Below are positions 11,944-22,548 of a stretch of DNA of 64,000 bases, piece after piece. A model generated the notes under the pieces. That model worked only from the letters and a program-made list of their open reading frames with translations, searched no databases and was not told the DNA's origin. A program made the translations under genes and the position numbers. The first letter of the stretch is position 1. Each line of letters starts with the position of its first letter. Origin of the DNA: Fallopia convolvulus (lineage: Eukaryota; Streptophyta; Magnoliopsida; Caryophyllales; Polygonaceae); assembly GCA_964016875.1 (NCBI GenBank), contig OZ024729.1, forward strand, positions 22,464,494-22,528,493, in the 5' to 3' direction.

Positions 11944-12355
11944 ACTAACTGCCTCGTTAAAAACCTTGTCTGGAAAACCCAATGGGACAAAACCAAGACT
12001 AAGGGAAAAAGAGTGCAATTATGATTCTTCTCTCAACTTGAAATATATCCTCCTTGCTTGAATGAATTGAGCATCCATCATGTCTTTGAGTTGAATCTTG
12101 TAATTTGAGAACACTTGATGATAGGTACTTTGGTTGATCAATCTATGCCGAATTCTCTTCATACATCACCGTTGGCTCCTTTCAACTTGATTTGATGGAT
12201 GGATAAAAACTCCATTATTTCACATATCTCGAACTTCAGGCCGAGATTGTCTCATCAGAGACCTTATATGACGAACTGCCTCATTAAAAACCTTGTTTGG
12301 AAAAACCAGTGGGATAAAAACCAAAACCAAGGGAAAAAGAGTACAGTCGTGTAAT
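11944..12355 (-). repeat. duplicated copia 3'-region motif
   Basis: A block containing ACTGCCTC, TTAAAAACCTTG, CCCAATGGGAC and AAGGGAAAAAGAGT occurs at about 11,947-12,023 and again at about 12,268-12,345 with small changes. Each copy lies next to a C-run that is a polypurine tract on the minus strand (CTCCCCCTTA at 11,924; CTCCCCCTCA at 12,360). This block is a widely conserved feature of the 3' region in some plant copia families; two copies in one element is less usual. Confidence 0.6.
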
Positions 12356-12897
12356 AATGCTCCCCCTCATTTAAACATACAATCTTTGCAATAGATTTAT
12401 TTCATCATGGACTTTTGTAGAAGAATTGGTACTTCTGGACCAACAATCTCTATTGTATGTTTTGGGAGACAAATAACTCATTGTCACTACAAGTGACATC
12501 GTTGATGTAATGCACATATTACGTTGAGATATGGTACTTCATGGCCCAAATCTCTTCATTTTCTAATTAGGACGAAATGAGCCATTTTCCACACTTAGTA
12601 CCTTAGTACTAATGGTGCACTTAATGAATATGCTTTAATCAAAGTCAATGGATCATTTATCCCATTCTTTATACGCTCGAACTTCAGGTCGAGACAGTAC
12701 TTGGTAGTTCCTAGGTCCTCCATTCCAAATCCATTCTTTATGTAATTAGCCGCTAATAGGACTCTTCTGGAGTTCCAATAATAATTAAATCATCAACATA
12801 AACAGCTATGATTGCATATCCCGACTTCGTTCTTTTCGAGAACACAAATGGACTTATTTGATCATTACCTTAATAGATACTCGCTAATGCGATCATA

Positions 12898-13660
12898 CTA
12901 CATTATGCCAGATTGCTTCAATTTATAAAGCGACCTTTTAAGCTTAATGGAATACATATGACGTGGTTTAAATGCTTTAGGCATTTTCAATCCTTCTGGG
13001 ATTTTCATGTATATATCGGTGTCTAATGACTCACATAGGTATGTTGTTACTACAACCATGAGTTGTATTTTCATACGCTCAACAACGGTTAAAGCAACAA
13101 GGAACCCGAGTGTCGTTGCATCCACTATTGGTGAATACATTTCCATGTAATCCACTCCAGGTTTTTGCGAGAACCCTTGCAACCAGTTATAACAGACTGG
13201 TTTTTCACTTTCTGGTGTTGGAACTACAGGCCCAAAACACCTAGTTTGTTTAACGAATCCAATTCCGCTTTCCAGCTTTTCCAACCATTTCGATGTCGAC
13301 ATTCCTCCATTGTTTGGGGATTATTGTCATCTTCTCCAATGACTTTTACGATAACTAAATAAGCAAAGATTTCTTCTCGATACGCTGTACCGATACTTAC
13401 ATAATTAATCGACATTTCCAAATTGTTGCTCATGCCATTTTCTTTGCTTTTAGAGTCTTTAGATGGAATCTCTTCAGGAGTTCTATCTTCATGTTTATTT
13501 CCAGTCAACATATCATCCTTTTGGGATGTAATTGACTCTTTCCTCTTCTGGGGAATGTTTCCTTAAATCCGAAAATGTCTCTCATGCTTCAAGCATGCTT
13601 ATGTGTTGGTTTGGAGTTACTTCTGGAATCTCCAAATGAGCTGGCGCATTTTTAGTTGGT
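12898..13660 (-). pseudogene. copia pol fragment (RT region), frameshifted
   Basis: Minus-strand frames carry the family motifs EIPEVTP, INYVS, EECRHRN, GFSQKPGVDY, YSPIVDATT, DIYMKIPEG and SLYKLKQSG, in the order of the copia RT N-terminal half. The copy has lost the usual valine-alanine run before GFSQ, reads CRHRNGWKSWK after a frame change near 13,250, and stops before the YVDD active site. Several of the hairpins fall in this coding stretch, for example arms AATCC/GGATT near 12,990. Inactive fragment of a polyprotein that once made RT. Confidence 0.85.
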
Positions 13661-13799
13661 GTTTGTGACTTAATCACTTTCATGACATTGGTAAACATCA
13701 TGAAGCTATACAATCCCCTAAACTTCCGATTTAGTTATACAATTTGCTAAACTTCTGGTTTAGCTTTCTCCAACTTTAAAAATACATTGCATCCCATGC

Positions 13800-15270
13800 A
13801 ATTTCTTAATTTCTAGTCTCATTTTATTCTCCCCCTAAAGTTGGGATTTTCACCTCGCCAAAGTGTTAATCTTAATACCGAGCAATATATTGATCACCGC
13901 TTATAAGCTCTAGGTATTTTATAAACGATAAGGACCCAAACCCTTCGTCTAATCCCAACTTTCATTGTGTGGCATTACTTAATAATCATTAAGGGAGGTG
14001 GAGGACATATAAAGCATTTAATCTCTTCTAGAGACAAGCTTCTATTAGGAAAATTTTCTATAAGCAGTCGGTCCAAGTCGAATTTAATTATCGACATTCA
14101 CATTTCATGACCGTATTTAATCAACGACTCATCCTAGTCGTGTATTTCATGTATAGCACTTGCCTGGCTATCAATTATGACCGCATTATTGACGACTCTA
14201 CCTGGGTCGTTTTATGAATATGTGTGAGAGCTATCCAATGCTCAATCACTACACATATTGATTTATTCCATTCTCCTCCATTTTCCTTTGAACCAATGGG
14301 TTGAGGCATCTTTCAATATTATGATAATCCATAATGGTCCACATGGCGATTTAGCTAGTCCTCTTATATCACTTGAACTCAGTCAAAGAGCATATGAGAC
14401 TTTGTATTTACATGCATATTATGCTTGCCCTACTACTGACTTGCCAAGAACACAAGTCTTACTTATATACAAGGTCACTCTTAGGAAGAGACTTCAGGTC
14501 TCAGGATCTTCGGGTCCTATAATGATCATGCACACTATTATTTCACTCGAGTGACCAAATCGATCATGCCACAAATATATCTTATGATCAACTAACTTCC
14601 GGTTAGTGATCGTACATTATTCAATGGGATATATTCTCCTATAGTCATCATAACCTTCACACCAAAATTTGCACATGACTTGTGAAAACTTCTGGTTTTC
14701 AAATACTATATGGTGTGACACCATTGAAAAATGTCGGTGATCCATACTTATGTTTGGGAGCTCATCAACTCAAATCAGATAAACCATTATCTTGATTTTT
14801 AACATTAGATGCCTCAAAATGGGTGCATTCAGAACTCTTAATATAGATTAGACCGGTCTCCACACTTATACTTATAAGGTGTGGTTCTTATACAAATGGT
14901 ACAAGACTAATGATCAATTATATCATTTATGGGATATCTCTTATCTTAGATGTTCTTCTGGACATCAAATTAACCCACGACGTCCTAGCTATAAGTCATA
15001 ACCATGACTAACGGCCGCATGCGTAATATACCATTACCTCTTTCACACCCTCTTCCAGAGGAGGCATGCTTCCGGCATGCAAGTGGTTGGTCAAACATGA
15101 CCTTGAACTTCTAGTTCATGCTAGGTAGGTGGTCATTTAGACATAGTTCTGAATATTGTAACGACCCACATTCCTTGTACTAAATCTAGAGTACATGCCA
15201 TATTTCTTGTACTACATCTAGAGTACATGGTTTGGTATAAGATCTCTTAACTCTCCAAGAGTTTATAACG
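13800..15270 (-). pseudogene. decayed copia pol (integrase region) with hairpins
   Basis: On the minus strand there are only scattered coding traces, such as a weak match to the plant copia stretch just after the integrase core near 13,830-13,900. No continuous frame remains. Many inverted repeats are embedded here, among them arms ACTAAC/GTTAGT (14,591), TGAAAAC/GTTTTCA (14,683), GCATGC/GCATGC (15,064) and TGAAC/GTTCA (15,104), with five-base loops TTCCG, TTCTG or TTCTA. Confidence 0.45.
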
Positions 15271-16720
15271 ATCTTTACTTGTCAAAATTCGATTCTTCAA
15301 ACTCAAATGGAGTTGATGATATGATAATTTACCATTATACCTTAGCACAAATCTACTGGAATTTAAAGTGCTGCATAATTCTCCCAAACATCTTATTTGT
15401 CAACTTCAGGTGACAATGAATAAGTTATCTTTTAAACCATTACAAGAAGTAATAAATTCTGTATTTAAATCCACTTCTAGGGATAATACTATTTTGTATA
15501 AAAGCATCTACTTCAGGAGATGATCATTGTCACATAAATTTTATCATCTTCTTTAGGAAGTGATATTTTCTATCATTACTCACTCCAGGGAGTAATGAGA
15601 TTTATTATTTCATCTCTTCGAGGATGATTTCAAATTTGTCTCTACTGGGACATACTAGCATCCGTTTCAAGAGATGACAAGTTTTAACTTTAAGAACAAA
15701 TAAAAAATGTATACAAGTAATAACATAAATAATTAAATTGAAAAATATAAATAAAGAAATAAAGTATTATAAAATATTGTCAACTTCTGGTGACAAGAGA
15801 TTGTATATGAAGTCTTCTAGACTTCTTTCCATCACATACTTCAGGATGTGATTATTCATAAGATCTTTCAATCATATGCTTCAGGATGTGATTTTAATGA
15901 GACCTTTTAGTTACATATTTTAGGATGTGATATCCATGTGGGTATTTTATTATCTACTTCAAGAGATAATATTGTCATATGAACTTTATCGTCTACTTCT
16001 AGAGATGATATTTTTCTTTTCAATTTGCGCGTGAATCATGTCATTTATTTCAAGAGAAGACTTTAGTATCACCACTCACTCCAAGGAGTAGGAACTTTTA
16101 TTATATTCATCCACTTCTGGGGATTGATTCAATTATTTCATCCACTTCGGGGAATTATTTGTTTCATCCACTTCAGGGATGGAAATTATCATTCCAAGTA
16201 TAAAAATAGAAAAATGGTTTCATTCACTTCAGGGAATGAGAATTATCACTCCAGGGATAAAATGAAGTTTTCATTTACTTCAAGGAACGACGATTATCAC
16301 TTCAGGGATAATCTTGTTCTGAACATTCAATTAACTCTTCAAGATAAAATAATATAACATATTAAGTATATGAAAATAATAATTAAATAAACAACAAAAG
16401 AACAATAAAATAAATAAAATAATTCATTCGCTTCAGGGAATAAAATTTATCACTTCGGAATAAAATTATAATATTTTTTTGTAAATTCAACTCTTCAGGA
16501 GGGAATAATTATCACTTTAGGGATAATATTACTTGTAAATTCAACTCTTCAGGAGGAAATAATTATCAATTCAGGGATAATATTATTTGTAAATTCAACT
16601 CTTCAGGAGGAAATAATTATCACTTCAGGGACAATATTATTTGTAAATTCAACTCTTCAGGAGAAAATAATTATCACTTCAGGGATAATATTATTTGTAA
16701 ATTCAACTCTTTAGGAGGAA
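15270..16720. repeat. dense array of short hairpins with ACTTCAGG-type loop
   Basis: Across 1.4 kb a pattern recurs every 20-60 bp: a word of 5-9 bases, then ACTTCAGG or a close variant, then the reverse complement of the word. Clear cases: arms TTGTCA/TGACAA at 15,397 and 15,777; TCATTACTC/GAGTAATGA at 15,573; ATCACAT/ATGTGAT at 15,831; TATTATCT/AGATAATA at 15,948; TCATTC/GAATGA at 16,220; ATTATC/GATAAT at 16,293. The arms differ in sequence but remain complementary, while the loop hardly changes. I see no reading frame over the array. Confidence 0.8.
16481..16720. repeat. 54-bp tandem repeat, about 4.4 copies
   Basis: Units start at 16,481, 16,535, 16,589, 16,643 and 16,697 with an exact 54-bp period; the last is partial. 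Each unit has two hairpins: CTC/GAG around TTCAG, and ATTATC/GATAAT around ACTTCAGG. The array ends directly at the 48-bp LTR remnant. Confidence 0.9.
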
Positions 16721-16766
16721 ATCTAGGGTTTCCATATGTACATCTAAATATAATATTATTATAACA

Positions 16767-17380
16767 TATTTGATATTCTTAAGCCAAATTTGCCAAAGAC
16801 GCAATTTTTTACTCGTTTCGGATGGTAAATATTTCTCACAATACACACATTTTGGGCCACGATCCAGTTGAAGTTATTGAAAGGCTTACCTATGAACCAT
16901 ATTTTTTAATTGACTCCACAATGATGAAAATATGATTAACCCCATCAGTTCGCATAAACGAGTACATGCTGATGGAGAAATCAAATTCATCACTCATAAT
17001 TTGAATGTCAGCCACTTTAATAAGGATGAGAGGTGTCTCTGGTTTTACTTTCAAGATGTGAAGTTGATGATGCAACTCCTATAATTACAAATAAAGTATT
17101 TAATAATATAAAAAATTCAATAAGATAAATTAAGGGCTCTGCCCTCTACTTTGATAAAAAAACAAAGGCGAAAATGTTTAAAATATGAATAAATAAGTGG
17201 TATTGTTATCACCTTATTTGACATGCCCAAATCGATTAGCGCACATTTGAGAGCCACCACCACCAATATTAACATCAGCATGAACTATATAATTGTGTGT
17301 CTCTTAGTGGCCTTCCATTGCTTCTTTTCACTCCAGTTGGTCGCCACCCACGACTAGTGTCCCGCTGTCTGACCAAATCT
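16767..17380 (-). other. unrecognised DNA with a short minus-strand open frame
   Basis: A 61-codon frame at 16,890-17,075 (minus) reads HHQLHILKVKPETP and continues with hydrophobic and acidic residues. Its amino-acid composition looks protein-like, but I do not recognise it. It could be an exon of a host gene. The stretch 17,310-17,370 is similar to 9,970-10,030. Confidence 0.2.
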
Positions 17381-18500
17381 TTGAGTTGGTCCTCCAAGGG
17401 ATGATCAAGCTTCATCAATGCAAACTTCTTTGTGTTTATAATGTTGTCTTTTTCAAATTGATGACATATTCCTTAAATAATCTGTCGTTTGTATCTTTTC
17501 CTGACAGATTTCTATACGATCTGAAATCTTCTAGTAGCTTCCCTACTGCTCAGCTTACAGTAGCCATAGGATTATACCAAAATAATCTTGAGAAGTATGA
17601 GCACTTAACAAGGATGTAGTACCCTAAGTGTGTCCATATGACAGTTTGGATGCATGAATCCTCCAATCACAACCTATAGAAGCACATGAGGTTGTCAATC
17701 TTATCATGTCAGATTTTGTAGTGATAGTGGAAAATCCCTCTTGGGTACAAAAACTCCCTCAAAACACTAGTGAAAATCCCTCTTGGTTTTTGGTTTAAGA
17801 ATTTCCCAAACATTGGTTTTAGTTTACTTTCGGTTAAATTTTAGTTTCGCTCACATTTTCTTAAAGAATAGCCTTTTACTCACATTGAACCGAACCAAAT
17901 TGTTTCGGTTCGATTTTTGTCGATTTGGTTTGGTTTTGAATTGGTCCACGACCCTACTCAAACCTTACAAGGAGACCATCATGGCATGTGTTGTAACGCA
18001 ACTTTCACGCATACAACCCTACAACGACAAACGTTACTATGGAACTCCTTAAAGCCATGCAATTGCCTGCCTCTTCACTCCCCCAAGTTTGCATATTCAA
18101 CGTGGTAGACGCTACCACATAGCTCCTCGAGATCGCTCGGCTACCCATCGCTTTGACCTCTCAAAGGACGTGGGATCTTTCGAGTAATATAAATAGAGGT
18201 CAAAGCCTCTTGGAATGGGGCTAGAAGTTTGTTGTAAAAAACTCTCTTGTAGCACTGTGCATTTTCAGGGAATAATATTCGGTGTTGATTTGGCACGATT
18301 GTAACAGAATCACTCTTCCTACAATATCTCTAAAGCAATTTTCTTCTATCTCCTATTTTCTCATAATCAGACGTTTGGCCTGCCTTGTTCGAGTTGTCAA
18401 GGTTCTAATAAACTAACACTTTGTCTCGAGCCATTACCGAACATTTCCTAACAAATACTAGCAAAGATGAATCCCTATGTAACCTAACCCTATTATAACT
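17381..18500. other. AT-rich DNA with a TATA-like box, no recognised gene
   Basis: TATAAATAG occurs at about 18,189 in a stretch (18,110-18,430) that reads like a promoter or the R/U5 part of a decayed LTR. No partner repeat is visible in the window. The rest shows no reading frame I would support. Confidence 0.25.
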
Positions 18501-18515
18501 AAGAGGAACCCATAT

Positions 18516-18708
18516 TTGGGTGAGGAGCCCAGTCTAGCGGTTAAGACTTCAAGGGGGAACCTAGAGGTCTCCGCTTCGACACTCACGAACGGCAAAGTCC
18601 TAAATTTGATCATTTAGAACTGTTTCATTTCTCATCCGTTCATGGATGCTCTAGGCTAGACACCCAAGTAGTACTTGGGCTACCCTAAATCTTACCCGAT
18701 CAAAAAAA
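18516..18708 (+). mobile_element. tRNA-derived SINE with 15-bp target-site duplication
   Basis: The 193-bp body has a box A-like TAGCGGTTAAG near its 5' end, a box B-like GCTTCGACACTC about 45 bases later, and ends in a short A tract. It is flanked by perfect 15-bp copies of AAGAGGAACCCATAT (18,501-18,515 and 18,709-18,723). SINEs are copied by LINE enzymes after RNA polymerase III transcription from the internal boxes. Confidence 0.88.
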
Positions 18709-19559
18709 AAGAGGAACCCATATCTTAACTTTATCTCAAATTAAACACCTATTTTCAACTACACATGCTAATGAATCAAATTAAAACAAAATGAAATTAA
18801 AACCAAAAAAATGAAGTTGAAATTTGTACCACTCTTAAAGCCTTGTCGCCCAATGTCCTCATCGTGAACCCCACCATCTCGCCCTGCTTGAAGCCTCTTG
18901 TCGGTCGGCCACAACAACCTCCTCGTTGCTTTGATGCTCTTCCTCTTCCCTCCAAAGCCGGAACTATTTTGGGGCTACAAGTAGCTCTGGCTCCCCTAAT
19001 CCAATTTTTTTAGTGTATATTTTCCTTTCGTTCATAGCTTCGATTTGATATATTATAAGCTCCAATCCGATATACGAGCAAAAAGTTATGATCGTTTGAA
19101 GATTACGGGTATGCAAACCACTTTCACTTGTCATTTTCTTAGTCAGAATGTTTTTTATTTTATGTCTTCCTACCATAACCGAACCCAAGAGCTTTACAAG
19201 AATAGGTTATATTAAAATACTTGACTATCGTATAATAAAGTATGTGTGCAAGTTTTAAGTGCAAATTCTAGTGTCTTCGGACACCTAATCAAGTGGATAG
19301 GGTTTCAAGGTTGGTACATGAGTTCTACGTTTCTACTCTCACGTGCAATTTCACACATTTATAACTTCTGAGGTCTTTTTGAACATTTTCACTATTTTGT
19401 ATTTAAAGAATCTTTTAGTTGCAGGAGAAAAATTTTCGACCCCCTCACCTACGTCATCCTTATTCGTGCCTCCGATGTTCGAAATGGGTTCATGCTCAGA
19501 TGTGCGAAATGAATTCGTGCTTAATTGCTCTTCTACATTTTTTTAGTAACGAAGAACCC

Positions 19560-19762
19560 ACATTTGGTGGTAAACCCCAAGTCCGTAAACTAGTCGGCAA
19601 AGAGCATGGACCAAGTGAACCGGCTTGCACCGACCGGCTCGACCTAGTGGTATGGAGAATGGTTAGGTGGTTTTTCACCCAAGCGAAGGGGCGGAGGCAA
19701 GAATCGAACCTGTGACCTCCCAACATTCCACATGCCTCTTACCACTAGGCCACCCCATGTAG
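19560..19762 (-). mobile_element. tRNA-derived SINE, minus strand
   Basis: Read on the minus strand from about 19,762 there is TGGCCTAGTGGTAAGAGGC (box A type), then AGGTCACAGGTTCGATTC (box B type) about 35 bases on, as in many plant SINEs. The body continues to about 19,560. I could not fix the ends or a target duplication. A tRNA gene is ruled out because no acceptor stem or clover leaf can be built around the boxes. Confidence 0.7.
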
Positions 19763-20601
19763 GGCAAGGTAGAACTAAAGTATAAAAATAATTTTTTTCT
19801 CAACTTGGAAATTTTACCTCGTCCTAATGCTAAATTTTCACTCATGAGTTGTGATTGGAGTGGAAAAAAAAATTAAAGCGAGGAGGATACTAAGTTTTAA
19901 GTGAAATAAAATTTAGAAGTTCTGGCTAGTAAGATCAACATGTATTGTTGTTAATTGAAAATACCATTTTATTTATGCTTAAATTTTAAGAACCCATGTA
20001 CATCCTCTGTGAAATGCTCCATGATAAAATATTCACACGACACTATGAAATTAAAGATGGTGAATGATGCTCTTGTGTTGTAATCTAAACAATTGTCCTT
20101 TCATTTTTTTCACTGGAGTGAAGATTAATGCGCCTAGACAAATTAACTTTTGCTTGTTGACGAGACAATTCTTATACCAAACCAACCTATTGAACTTAAT
20201 GTTTCCACCAAGCTCATATCTTAAGAATTGTATTGATTCCTTGATATTTAACACGAGGCACAATGGGAATTTTTAAAATTTTATCAGTATGAATAATGAA
20301 ATTTAAAGGAAGGATATTTTGTATGTATTATCCTCTGTATGTGCTTTTTATTTCAGCTTGTTATGAATATAAATGGCAAACCCACACACAATACAATATT
20401 GGATAATCAAATTAATATGGGTATTATTATTTGGGTCCGGTTCAGGTGAGAATGGGCACGCAGGTGCGAAATAAGAAAGAACAAGAGCTGTTGGATGGAG
20501 AAAAATCAAAGGCGCTGATCATTTCACTTAAAAAGGGGGAAAACGGCGCGGGCGAATTATTCGCGTATTTTTGAAAAACGGAAATAGGACGCGCGCCCAA
20601 A

Positions 20602-20790
20602 TTGTTCATCAAAGCTGTGATTTTGTTCATCAAAACTATGATTTTTTTCATCAATACTATGATTTTTTTCATCAACACTATAATTTTGTTCATCAAAACC
20701 TATTGTTTGTGCATCGGAATTGTCATTTTGTTCATCAAAATTGTGATTTTGTGCATAAATAAACTACTGTTGTTCATCAAAAATCTATTG
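20602..20790. repeat. 21-bp tandem repeat, about nine units
   Basis: Units of the type TTGTTCATCAAAACTATGAT start at 20,602, 20,623, 20,644 and so on with mutations. The repeat is a multiple of three, so open frames on both strands run through it with a 7-residue period; these are by-products rather than genes. The inverted word GATGAACAA recurs near 21,548. Confidence 0.8.
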
Positions 20791-20904
20791 TTTGTACAAA
20801 AAATGGACGAATGTGTATCAAAATTGTATGCATTAATATATGAGTGTGCATCATAAGTAGCCTTATGTGAGACAAAATTAATTGTTTTGATGTCAGTCTC
20901 AGTA

Positions 20905-21235
20905 TTGTATTGTTAGACTCGTTTGGATATGTCATTGTTGCTCAAGTGAAACGTGTGGCTTCTTCTTGGGCTCCAAACATAGCTAAGGCACAAGCACTCC
21001 TCTTCGGTTTGTAGTTGGCTCATTCTCTTAGCATACATCATATCATTACAAAGTCCGATTGTTTATCTATTATCCTTTGCATTCAAGCTTCTACAACAAA
21101 CTTATCTTATTTAGGTACTATATTGAGCACTTTATTTGTTTCTTTTTGTTGTGCTCATATAGGTAGACATGACAATTGTGTAGCTCACATTATCACACGT
21201 TTGTATCTTAATCCGGACATGAATAAGTCCTTTTA
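20905..21235 (+). pseudogene. RNase H-like fragment of a plant LINE or captured RT gene
   Basis: The frame reads from about 20,940 through one TAG near 21,015 into IHHIITKSDCLSII and ends with RHDNCVAHIITRLYLNP. The order fits the plant RNase H domain found at the end of L1-type elements: an alanine-rich helix (AKAQALLFGL), a SD catalytic region, and a final N-x-x-A-H motif. It lies inside the inverted-end element, which may have captured it. Not functional as it stands. Confidence 0.55.
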
Positions 21236-21899
21236 AATGATATTCCGACATGTATAATTGACTTAGCTGAATTGGATATTTAATATATTAACACTTTGCT
21301 CTCAAAAAAGGATTCGTATAACAACAACATAAACTAGATAAATATATGTGTGCATTGAAACTAATTATATGAGTATGTGAGTGAAAACTAATCATATGAG
21401 TAAGGATAAAAGATAGCCTTAAAGCATAAAATAAATGCAAAATTGCACAAATAGATAGTCCTAAATGTACAAATTGATGGTATTGACACACAAACATAAG
21501 TTTATTTCAATTCACAAAAACTCGATGAAAACGTGGAAAAAAAAATTGATGAACAAACTGGGTGTGTCTCATAAAAACGTATTTTTTAAAAAATACGTGA
21601 ATACTACAGGAAAAATTCGTCTGTGCTGTATTTTATCTTTTTTAATGAATGTCTAATCAGGGACGTTGATTTTTTGGAAGGAACGAGCGAGATTTATTCT
21701 TATTTCTCACCTGGCCGCCCATTCGCACGGGGCTCTTTCTCTTATTATAATTATTAAATTTAATTAGATGATAATGTAAAAATTAAATACACTCACTTCT
21801 TTTTCTGGAATTCTTCCTCCCCATTGGCTTGAAATTTTAACTTTTGTGTTAGAAATTTGCCTTGCGTAAACAATAAATGAAAATTTAACACAAACTTTT

Positions 21900-22543
21900 C
21901 ACAACAATCTAACACAAAAACGGAAGTAAGAAAATGGAAGAAGAAAGTCTTACCTGATCAACGATAGAACAAGACGTGTTGGACTCTGAGTACATTCCTA
22001 ATCCCCTCAGAAGAACAGGGCTAGTGTACAATCACCATCGCCAGAATTCTGTACAGAGCTGACATGAGTCGACAGGGTATGACGGGGAGTTGAAAGACGA
22101 TGCTCGCTACTGAAGGAGTAATGAGTGAGTGTACCGAGTAACCGGTGGCTTCCGTCGCCGAAATATATAGCAGTTGAGAAACGGTCGTCGGAAAAGGATT
22201 GGTTGGGCCAGGCCAAAAGAATCTCCGGTGTTCTGCCGCCTAGCGATTTGCTCAGAGCAACTGCGCTTTTGATCGTCGAAGTCCCTATGTAGCTTCTTAT
22301 TAGCGTTCTTGGCCCGGAAATGGGAATGTCGGCGATTATCAGCATCGACACTGGACTGATTTCCAAAATCTGAACCGGAATGACTGCATTAAGTTGGACG
22401 GTTCTTGCCGGACAGAAATTGGTCGTTTCCGCTGCCGGAATATCTACCTCGTTGGCGGCTGCTTGAGATAGCACTTGAATAACGGTCGCCAAAAAATGAT
22501 TGGTTGGGGGCACAAGCCAAAAAAGGTAATAATTAATTATGAT
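21900..22543 (-). other. GC-richer block with a 170-codon open stretch, unrecognised
   Basis: Unlike its surroundings, this block has mixed base composition, and one minus-strand frame stays open from the LTR of element B down to 22,007. Within it a stretch with ACGGTCG and GATTGGTTGGG occurs twice (about 22,170 and 22,480). A CAG/GTAAG donor-like site lies at about 21,955 on the minus strand. It may be an exon or 5' part of a host gene disrupted by element B, or an old repeat. Confidence 0.2.
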
Positions 22544-22548
22544 GATCC

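Larger units (their letters stand above)
11771..16766 (-). mobile_element. degenerate Ty1/copia element, minus strand, rich in hairpins
   Basis: A 48-bp sequence ending TTATAACA occurs at both ends (11,876-11,923 and 16,719-16,766). The element is flanked by TATTT on both sides (11,766-11,770 and 16,767-16,771), a 5-bp target-site duplication. Read on the minus strand, a polypurine tract (CTAAGGGGGAG) abuts the LTR start TGTTATAAT at 11,923, which sets the orientation. Copia RT-region coding remnants lie at 12.9-13.65 kb. Upstream pol and gag sequence is too decayed to translate. The interior is studded with short inverted repeats. Confidence 0.85.
20430..21750. mobile_element. DNA transposon with long inverted ends, MULE-like
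   Basis: About 170 bases at the left (20,430-20,600) match, in inverse orientation and imperfectly, about 180 bases at the right (21,570-21,750). Shared words include CAGGTG, GAATGGGC, GAAATAAGAA, TTGATTTTT and AAAAATACG. Long subterminal inverted repeats of this kind are typical of Mutator-like elements. No transposase is present. The interior holds a 21-bp tandem repeat and a fragment of an RNase H gene. AT-rich flanks make the exact ends and any 9-bp duplication uncertain. Confidence 0.5.

Noticed and set aside
16481..16720. Regular 54-bp repeats suggesting a CRISPR-like array
   Set aside because: Repeats are contiguous without unique spacers, in a plant retroelement, and no cas-like gene exists.
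17783..18108. Overlapping frames rich in phenylalanine and leucine
   Set aside because: AT-rich DNA; no family motif and no codon pattern.
18516..19762. tRNA genes
   Set aside because: Box A and box B words are present but no clover leaf can be formed; the SINE interpretation with target duplication fits.
20442..20856. Repetitive open frames on both strands
   Set aside because: Produced by the 21-bp tandem repeat, whose length is a multiple of three.
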